Shown here: positions 56,626-64,000 of the stretch, in pieces
How positions within the stretch are numbered: the first letter of the stretch is position 1
Layout of the letters: every line of letters starts with the position of its first letter
Translations under genes and position numbers: made by a program
The notes under the pieces: generated by a model
Seen by the model: only the letters and a program-made list of their open reading frames with translations
Database searches by the model: none
What the model was told of the DNA's origin: nothing
NCBI GenBank assembly: GCA_946811695.1
Contig: OX328124.1
Span: forward strand, 59,598,754-59,662,753
Origin: Gonocerus acuteangulatus
Taxonomy: Eukaryota; Arthropoda; Insecta; Hemiptera; Coreidae
Reading direction: 5' to 3'
DNA length: 64,000 bases

Positions 56626-57834
56626 ATGAAAACTGTACATAGCGGTAATGTTCCTCCAAGTACTAGCATTCATGAAACACAAAACAATGTCAAAAATAAC
56701 CTACAAGATGATATTAAAATTAGGTTATCCGATAATAATGACATAAATAAAAATAGTTCTGTGAGATATTTAATAGTTCGGATGCTAGAACACAGAACTG
56801 ACTTTAATAATATAAGCCCGTTTACTATTAAAAAATGGATATGCCAAATATCTAAAGATATAAAAGTTAAAAAGTTGAGAAAAGAAGGAGCTCTCTTATT
56901 AGATTGCGAGAACAAAACTCTTTGGCCAAAATTATTAAAATTAAATAACTTCTTCAATTCGAAAATATCAGTTGAACCTCATAGATACTTAAACAAAACC
57001 AAAGGAGTATTTTACTGTCGGGACATAAGTGATGTTCCGAATGATGTCGTTTTAAGTGAATTACGGGATCAAAATGTTTCTGAAATCAGACGAATTATCC
57101 CAAGAAGAAATCCTAAAAATACGTCATTGTTCGTCGCAACATTTGATCTGCCAACCTTACCCGATCGCATCCACGTAGGATACCTTAGCGTCCGATTTGA
57201 ACCATACATCCCACAACCTCTCAGGTGCAGGAAATGCCATGGGCTGAAACATGTAGCAGCTACATGCAAGAAACCTCCCACTTGTGGAAAATGTGCACTT
57301 GACGAGCACGAAGGACCCTGTACCCAAACAAAATGTTGTCTATGTGGCTCTGAGCATTATTCCTGGGATAAATCTTGCCCTGTCTACGTCAAAGAGGCGG
57401 AAATAATAAGGACTATGACTTTGAATAAAGTAACGTATCAAGAGGCAAGAAGAGGAGTTTTATCTTCAGAAGTAAACTCTTATTCTAAGAGAATCCAGAC
57501 AAAAAATGAAAATGAAACCTCCTTAGAATCACTCAAAACTTTGTTAAAAATACTCACAAAGAAATTAGAATTACTAGAAGGAGTTATTTCGAAACTGCCA
57601 AAGACTAAGAACGAAGAAGAAACAGTTGAAGAGAAAGATGAAGTTTCTGGAAACCAAGAAGTTGATGAAATGGGCAAGAAGAATATCAACAAACTGAGAA
57701 AATCTGGAAGAATTATTAAAGAACTGAGCTCCATTTATATAGAGAAGGACGAAGAAACAAACTTCTCCGCAACAGCAAGGTTGAAAAGCAATGACGCAAA
57801 CAGAAACAAGAAGAAAGCATTTTTTAAAAAATAA
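56626..57834 (+). CDS. LINE-B ORF1, Gag-like zinc-knuckle protein
   Basis: This RNA-binding ORF1 protein packages LINE RNA; 402 residues from ATG 56626, complete. The N-terminal ~190 residues include RRM-like segments typical of I-group ORF1 (ALLLDCENKTLW, VEPHRYLNKTKGVFYCRDI and LFVATFDLPTLPDRIHVGYL, then VRFEPYIPQPLRC). Zinc knuckles begin at C201 (CRKCHGLKHVAATC), followed by CGKCALDEHEGPC and CCLCGSEHYSWDKSC. After residue ~260 come an EIIRTMTLNKVTYQEARR helix, a charged coiled-coil-like stretch (KTLLKILTKKLELLEGV) and a Lys/Glu-rich tail. The stop lies 195 bp before ORF2, so ORF2 would need reinitiation or its own start. No frame damage is seen. Confidence 0.92.
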   Translation: MKTVHSGNVPPSTSIHETQNNVKNNLQDDIKIRLSDNNDINKNSSVRYLIVRMLEHRTDFNNISPFTIKKWICQISKDIKVKKLRKEGALLLDCENKTLWPKLLKLNNFFNSKISVEPHRYLNKTKGVFYCRDISDVPNDVVLSELRDQNVSEIRRIIPRRNPKNTSLFVATFDLPTLPDRIHVGYLSVRFEPYIPQPLRCRKCHGLKHVAATCKKPPTCGKCALDEHEGPCTQTKCCLCGSEHYSWDKSCPVYVKEAEIIRTMTLNKVTYQEARRGVLSSEVNSYSKRIQTKNENETSLESLKTLLKILTKKLELLEGVISKLPKTKNEEETVEEKDEVSGNQEVDEMGKKNINKLRKSGRIIKELSSIYIEKDEETNFSATARLKSNDANRNKKKAFFKK

Positions 57835-58029
57835 GTCTTGAGATAAAATGCAGTTACTAATGTTAAACCAATGTTTTGAAACTGTAATTTATACCATACT
57901 TAATAACCTCAAACCTTCATTGTTTCTGTTTGCGAATTGCACTTACATATGGTCGTATATTATCTTTAATTCTCCTAAATTTTCTATTTATTTCCCTATT
58001 ATTCCTCTGGTTACAATATTCACATCAGT

Positions 58030-61000
58030 ATGGCGTCTATAATCCAATGGAATATGAATGGCCTTCAAAGACACATTGGAGACCTGAAACTCCTTCTTAA
58101 AGACAACATAAACACTGTCATTACGGCACTCCAAGAAACACACCTAAAACATGATAGAGACGTCAGCATTCATGGATACTCCATGTACAGATGTGATTAC
58201 ATCTTGGTGCATAAAGCTTCTGGCGGAGTTGGTATCTTGGTAGCTGATAGTATTTATAGTGAACAAATAAGGTTATACACAGCTATCCAAGCAGTGGCGG
58301 TCTCAGTCCGCTTACCTTTCCGAGTCACTGTATGTTCTGTATATCTTCCACCAGGAGAACAGATTGACGTACAAGAACTGAACGACTTACTGACACAACT
58401 CCCTAGTCCAGTGCTTTTCCTCAGCGATGTAAATGCACAGAGCTCTATCTGGGGATCACTGACGACAAATAACAGAGGAAGACTAATTCAAAATTTACTC
58501 GACAAATTCGACTTACTCACACTAAACACAAACAAACCGACACACCTGTGCTCTCGAACAGGAACACTATCACACATCGACATATCTGCTTGCTCAGCCC
58601 TCATTCATACTCGCTTCTCGTGGGAAGTCTGCGAAGACAGTCACGGTAGCGACCATTTTCCTATTAAAATTAAACTAAATTCTTATATATCACGGTTCGA
58701 ATCTATTTCAAAATTTAACACACGTAAAGCCAATTGGGAAGAATATCAAAATTACATTGAAAATAAATTAAATGTTTCAAATAAACCTTCATTTGAAGAG
58801 TTTACCAATATAATTATTGAAGCAGCTGAACAAAGTATACCTAAAACCTCGAACAGCTACAGAAAACTACCAGTACCCTGGTGGAATGAAGAGTGCAGAA
58901 CAGCAGTGAAAGACGAAAAGAAAGCTCTTCGTCTCTTCCGCAGAAATCCATCGGAAAATTATCTCATTGACTACAAACGGAAGAAAGCTAAGGCCCAGTG
59001 GGTAATTAAAACTAGCAAAAAGAAATGTTGGATGGACTTCCTAACTACCATAAACAGTAACACTTCTTCAAAAGACATTTGGCAAAAAATCAATCAAATA
59101 CAGCATAAAAAGTACAAGCCACCGATAACAGGACTATTACACAACGACACTGTCTTGACTGACCCATACGCTATGAGCAACATATTAGGCAACCATTTCC
59201 GTAATATATCCAGCTCCATGCACTACTCGGACGACTTTATTGACCATAAAACATATGTCGAACGGACTCCAATACCTATACTTACAAACTTTGACCACCC
59301 TTTGAACGACCCATTTACAATGCAAGAATTAGACTTGACACTATCTAACCTCAGAAACACTACACCAGGACCCGACAACATTTCTTATGAAATGATAAAA
59401 AAATTACCCAAATCCGGCCTAGTAACTCTTCTAAGACTGTATAATGAGGTATTTCAGTCTAGTACCTATCCTTACGCCTGGAACGAATCTGTAGTCATTC
59501 CTGTTCTTAAGCCTGGAAAAGACAAGCGAACTCCTTCAAGTTTCAGGCCGATTTCTTTGACCAGTTGCCTATCCAAAGTCATGGAGAGGATAGTAAACAA
59601 AAGAATAGTATGGTTTCTTGAAAAAGAAAGTTACCTGTCAGAGTTTCAGTGTGGCTTCAGGCCCAACCATAGCACACTACATCACATTGCTCGCCTGGAG
59701 AATGACATACTAAATGGATTTTTACTGAAACAAACTACTGCAGCTCTCTCGCTAGATCTGGAGAAAGCTTACGACCGCCTCTGGACAAGGTTAATATTAG
59801 CACAGATGAATGATTGGGGTATGCAGGGAAGTATTCTACAGTATACTTCTCAATACTTGTCTAATCGGTCTTTCAGGGTGAGGATAGGCTCAGTTCATTC
59901 TGATGAGTTTCTCCAGGAAAATGGAGTGCCTCAAGGTGGAGTTCTGAGTACCACACTCTTCAATATAGCTATCAATTCCGTTGGACGCTTTATTCCGCAA
60001 GGAGTATCATACTGTCAATATGCTGATGATCTATTATTGTATGTCACATCAGCTAATACACACACCGCCATGGAAAAGATTCAGGACACAATTAATTCTT
60101 TGGAATACTGGTGTTCTATGACTGGATTTAAATTTTCTGATGATAAATCCAAGTACATCTTATTTACAAAAAAACATAACATGCCAAACTCTAATTTAAC
60201 ATTAAAAAATAATCACATAACACAAACACGAATACTAACATTTCTTGGAGTGACATTCGATCATCGCTTAACATGGGGACCCCATATCCAAGGACTCCTC
60301 AATAAATGCAACAAATCGCTGAATTTATTGAGGATTCTTAGTAACACTAAGTGGGGAGCTGACAGATGTACCATGCTTAAATTTTATCGAGCCTTTACCA
60401 GGTCGCTACTGGATTATGGTTCTATAGTATATTCAACTGCCAGTTCAAGTACTCTGAAAGCGTTAGATACAGTGCATAATACGGGAATCCGGATAGCTTT
60501 AGGGGCATTTAGATCCAGTCCCGTAAACAGTCTTTATGCAGAATCGGGAGAGCTTCCACTGAATAATAGACGTCAGATGATGTGTCTCAAATTTATTACA
60601 AAATCAAAATCATTAAATTCACAGTGCGTAAATTCATTTTTATTCAATCCCTATGCAGATATATACTCAGAGAGACAAGCAAAGCAAAAGCCGCTCATAG
60701 TACGCTGTATGCTAGATAGAGAGAATGGACATGTTCTTACACAACCGACGTACACGCAAAGACATCTCTCAATTCCACCCTGGAGAGTAAATAACTTAAA
60801 AATTGACTTGACTCTGACAACATTTAAAAAGACTGACACACTTTCTAAATACTTTTACCAGACTACGTACAACCATTTAACGCAGACAAACACAGATACA
60901 CTGTACCTATTCACTGATGGATCTAAGATGAATGCTGGCGTCGGTGCAGCTGCTATTATAAATCAAGAAAAATATCTCGCCACGTTACCGAAATGCACGA

Positions 61001-61692
61001 GCATATACACCGCTGAGCTGCACGGAATTCTCTTAGGTCTAACTAACGTACAAACTACAACACAGAACATAACACTATGCTCAGACTCGTTAAGTTGTTT
61101 ACTCTCCTTACACATATATAACACTAATCCTATCATCATACAAATTTTAGAGCACATCATCAGACTTCAGACACACAACATACTGGTAATAATGTTGTGG
61201 GTACCAGGACATGAAAATATCGGACAATCCACAACAGCAGACGAACAAGCAAAACAAGCAAGCAGAGGAGAATCAGTTGACTTGAACTTACTTACGACTG
61301 AAGACTTACACTTACTAATTACGGATAATATCCGTCTAGGATGGGAAGCCTCATGGTACAGCACAAGTGATAACCTCCTAAGGGAGATAAAAAGCAGTAC
61401 TCATGAATGGCAAGCTAGTCCGCAGCTATCAAGACGTGATGAAGTAGTAATTACAAGACTGAGATTTGGACACACTCATTTAACACATTCCCATCTCATG
61501 ACTAGACAAGACAGTCCAATATGTCAGACATGCAACAGACAACTAACAGTTAAACACTTACTTACAGAATGCAGAACACGAGACTATTTAACGATTCCAC
61601 ATGACATGTCCGAACTATTTTCTGAAAAAAGCCCACACATTGTTACTATTCTACAACACTTACATAAAATGAAACTGTACGACAAAATATGA
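58030..61692 (+). CDS. LINE-B ORF2: endonuclease, reverse transcriptase, RNase H
   Basis: This is the enzyme for target-primed reverse transcription; 1220 residues, uninterrupted from ATG 58030. Endonuclease (1-~225): WNMNGL start, E36 (LQETH), D133/N135 (SDVNAQ), D208-H209 (GSDH). RT (~445-740): TPGPDNISYEM, FRPISLTSCLSKVMERI, LDLEKAYDRLW, VPQGGVLSTTLFN, YADD at 664-667, FLGVTFDHRLTW. RNase H (~955-1085): D963 (FTDGSK), E996 (YTAEL), D1019 (CSDSLS), H1061 (WVPGHEN), D1071 (TADEQAK). C-terminal zinc motif CQTCNRQLTVKHLLTEC. All expected catalytic residues are present. The layout matches I/Nimb elements, which keep RNase H. Confidence 0.95.
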   Translation: MASIIQWNMNGLQRHIGDLKLLLKDNINTVITALQETHLKHDRDVSIHGYSMYRCDYILVHKASGGVGILVADSIYSEQIRLYTAIQAVAVSVRLPFRVTVCSVYLPPGEQIDVQELNDLLTQLPSPVLFLSDVNAQSSIWGSLTTNNRGRLIQNLLDKFDLLTLNTNKPTHLCSRTGTLSHIDISACSALIHTRFSWEVCEDSHGSDHFPIKIKLNSYISRFESISKFNTRKANWEEYQNYIENKLNVSNKPSFEEFTNIIIEAAEQSIPKTSNSYRKLPVPWWNEECRTAVKDEKKALRLFRRNPSENYLIDYKRKKAKAQWVIKTSKKKCWMDFLTTINSNTSSKDIWQKINQIQHKKYKPPITGLLHNDTVLTDPYAMSNILGNHFRNISSSMHYSDDFIDHKTYVERTPIPILTNFDHPLNDPFTMQELDLTLSNLRNTTPGPDNISYEMIKKLPKSGLVTLLRLYNEVFQSSTYPYAWNESVVIPVLKPGKDKRTPSSFRPISLTSCLSKVMERIVNKRIVWFLEKESYLSEFQCGFRPNHSTLHHIARLENDILNGFLLKQTTAALSLDLEKAYDRLWTRLILAQMNDWGMQGSILQYTSQYLSNRSFRVRIGSVHSDEFLQENGVPQGGVLSTTLFNIAINSVGRFIPQGVSYCQYADDLLLYVTSANTHTAMEKIQDTINSLEYWCSMTGFKFSDDKSKYILFTKKHNMPNSNLTLKNNHITQTRILTFLGVTFDHRLTWGPHIQGLLNKCNKSLNLLRILSNTKWGADRCTMLKFYRAFTRSLLDYGSIVYSTASSSTLKALDTVHNTGIRIALGAFRSSPVNSLYAESGELPLNNRRQMMCLKFITKSKSLNSQCVNSFLFNPYADIYSERQAKQKPLIVRCMLDRENGHVLTQPTYTQRHLSIPPWRVNNLKIDLTLTTFKKTDTLSKYFYQTTYNHLTQTNTDTLYLFTDGSKMNAGVGAAAIINQEKYLATLPKCTSIYTAELHGILLGLTNVQTTTQNITLCSDSLSCLLSLHIYNTNPIIIQILEHIIRLQTHNILVIMLWVPGHENIGQSTTADEQAKQASRGESVDLNLLTTEDLHLLITDNIRLGWEASWYSTSDNLLREIKSSTHEWQASPQLSRRDEVVITRLRFGHTHLTHSHLMTRQDSPICQTCNRQLTVKHLLTECRTRDYLTIPHDMSELFSEKSPHIVTILQHLHKMKLYDKI

Positions 61693-61736
61693 CTCAACTG
61701 AACGTATGTATGGTTTATTGAAGCGATTGCGAATAA

Positions 61737-61860
<124 letters not shown>

Positions 61861-63359
61861 AAATTAAATGTCTCGTCATAGAATAATGATTTTTATATTG
61901 AAATAAACTATCAGATACTTTATTATTTCTTATTATAATAGTTCAGTTATTGTTTTGTACTTCTTTCTTCTTCTATTTTTTTTTTTTTTTTTTTTTTTAT
62001 TTATTTATTTTTTTTTTTTCGTTTTTATTTTGTTAACTTTATGTTGTGCTTTGTAGCCCTTGTGTTTACCTTATATCTTTTAATATTTTATTTACTTCTA
62101 TTTGTTTACTTATATTACTTTCATGAAATATGTGAGCAGATCACCTTGCTGTTGCGGACCTCCATAAATAAATAAATAAAATAAAAACTAGGGACCGGAT
62201 TTTTAGGAAAAACAAGCATCCAATTAGGTTTTTGCTACAGGCATAATAGGTCTTTTTAGGTTTTTATTGAAAAATCCATTTTAGGATTTTTTAGGTGATA
62301 AAAATGTTTGAATAGGTTCAAAAAAAGGTCTTTTTAGGTTTTATTTAAAACCCCATTTTAGGGTTTTTAAGGTGATAAAAATGATTCAATAGATTCAAAA
62401 AATAAGTCCAACCTATTATAATTTATCATTAATAATTTCGATTAATTTATCATTGATAAATAAATACGCCTATATATAGTGATATAAAAATAAACAACAA
62501 ATAATCTTATTTTATAGAATTTTATATTGAGAAGGGAAAAAAAAGATGAGCAAATAAGAATATAACGGAAAAAGAAGTTATTTAAAAAAAAAAAAAAAAA
62601 AGAAAAAGTAGGTAGTCCGAATATTCAATAAAATATTTATTTAAAAAAACAAAGTAAATGCAATTTATATAAATAAAATACATTTTAGAAAACATGAATA
62701 TGAAATATGAAAAGTTCATTTTGGAGTTTCTCTACTGAAGAGTTTCAACTTCTAAAGATCATCAGGAAGAATTTCACTGCCTATAGAAAGGTACTTAACT
62801 ATGTTAGAAACCAAATAATTAAATCTTGGAAAAATTTAAAAGGGAAAATATGTAACTAAAATAGATATTACCCTTTGTTACAGTAAATTCCCATATAGGT
62901 GCCCAGGTTATCGACGGTGAAATTCTTCCTGTTGTCTTAGAGAACTGTCTTAAAAGCGGAGAAAGATTAAGATGCACCTGTTTACATCACAAGATATAGG
63001 GGGGTATTTTATTGCATCTTTTAGCTCCAGTGTTGACGATTCAAATGAGATTTTGAGGGAAGCGACACTCCTAGTAAAATTTCCCTGATCGTCTGGACCC
63101 AGGAAGATGCTATTAAGACAATTTGTTTTATGGAGGAAATGAGTTCATTGAATTGTATTTTCTATTTTAAAGATTAGGTCTGTCTAGGTCAATACATTGC
63201 TATTTAGGTGATATTACCCTGAATAGGTTTTTTTAGGTTCTTCCAAATTTGCAAGAATGATACTACAAGACGCGAATCATATAAAAAACCGATAATTATC
63301 GTGTTTAGTAGAAAGGAAAAAAATAGGTGAAAACCTAAGAATCTGGTCCCTAGTTATAA

Positions 63360-64000
63360 TCCGTGACTGTCCACTGCTATTTGATATGTTGGAATGTTCG
63401 TCTCGTGGCCCTTATGTTCAAAACCATTAAGAAAGCTAAGTTATTCAGTACTTCAAAGCTAATGTTTAAGAGGCTGGCTAATGTTTTTCTTGGATAGGTA
63501 TGAACCAACATTTCTGCAATTCCATAGTTGTCCTTTGAATCTGTGTTAACTGTATTTAAAAAAATATCATTGGACCCAGGAGAGGGAATTCATCTACTAT
63601 GCTGATTTCAGTAAGGTCAGTATGAAGAGTTATGACAGGAACTATTTTGAGACCCTGGAAATGCCTCGCATTATCACGTATTATAACGTAATGATTTGGT
63701 TATGCGTTTTCAAAATCACACCTGGGTAAAACTCTGTATGTACTCCTTTAAATGTATGTAGACAGATGTAAATGACATCTGTCGATAATTATTAAAATGT
63801 TAACATGGTTAGTATGAATAGTGTCTATCGACCACCCAAGCTAACTGGCTAAGGAATACTATATCCATCCCTGGTATAACTATTTCCTAGAGAACGGTGG
63901 GCGGAAGTAGAAGATATATGGAGTCGAGGCGCGGCTACAGGACACTTCCAGATAGGGGAAGGTGTTTACTCCTACCTGGGGTGCTTCCTCTAGTCATCTA
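63360..64000. other. Unannotated stretch to window end
   Basis: No domain or repeat match recognised. The GC content rises after 63840, but no feature can be named. Confidence 0.35.

Overview
This window is eukaryotic nuclear DNA, very AT-rich and built almost wholly from transposable elements. The mix fits an invertebrate, most likely an arthropod: I/R1/Jockey-type LINEs, a copia remnant, hAT and Tigger DNA transposons, tRNA-derived SINEs, Penelope-style hammerhead-ribozyme elements and many (TA)n tracts. I find no convincing host gene, no rRNA and no free-standing tRNA gene. One 200-base run of N (16585-16784) is an assembly gap inside a TA tract.

Layout. 0.7-1.5 kb: inverted-repeat MITE. 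1.95-2.76 kb: broken copia Gag/integrase on the minus strand, carrying a small insertion with a 13-bp duplication. 3846-8400: 5'-truncated R1/LOA-like LINE ('LINE-A') bounded by a 9-bp target-site duplication (TSD), its ORF2 broken by one stop codon. 8.4-17.9 kb: MITEs, a deleted hAT copy, hammerhead-like motifs, palindromes and the gap. 18054-22411: 40 tandem copies of a 109-bp unit whose last ~40 bp match the 3' tail of the local SINE. 22.6-24.3 kb: TIR repeat 'W' with a hammerhead element inside it. 26.0-29.8 kb: three-level nest (SINE, then TIR transposon, then Tigger). 29.8-30.6 kb: near-perfect 90-bp hairpin and another hammerhead-like element. 31.4-39.3 kb: four successive long inverted-repeat elements. 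39.4-41.5 kb: MITEs, SINE, Jockey remnant, hammerhead element. 46.5 kb: full SINE with poly(A) and 12-bp TSD. 47-50.9 kb: second nest (W, then 0.8-kb TIR element with 8-bp TSD, then CGGBP1-like hAT with its own 8-bp TSD). 56.4-63.4 kb: an I/Nimb-like LINE ('LINE-B', 56431-62185) with two intact ORFs and a 10-11 bp TSD, inserted into the end of a TIR element whose far end is at 63353.

How the parts work together. LINE-B is the only element seen here with a complete autonomous coding set (Gag-like ORF1; endonuclease, RT and RNase H in ORF2). LINE machinery such as this probably moves the SINEs. Tigger and hAT transposases each have disabling changes. SINE 3' sequence recurs in full SINEs, in half-SINEs joined to TIR termini and in the satellite, which links otherwise separate structures. 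Names such as LINE-A, LINE-B, W, Y, Z, FB-A/B/C, SINE1 and SINE2 are local labels only.
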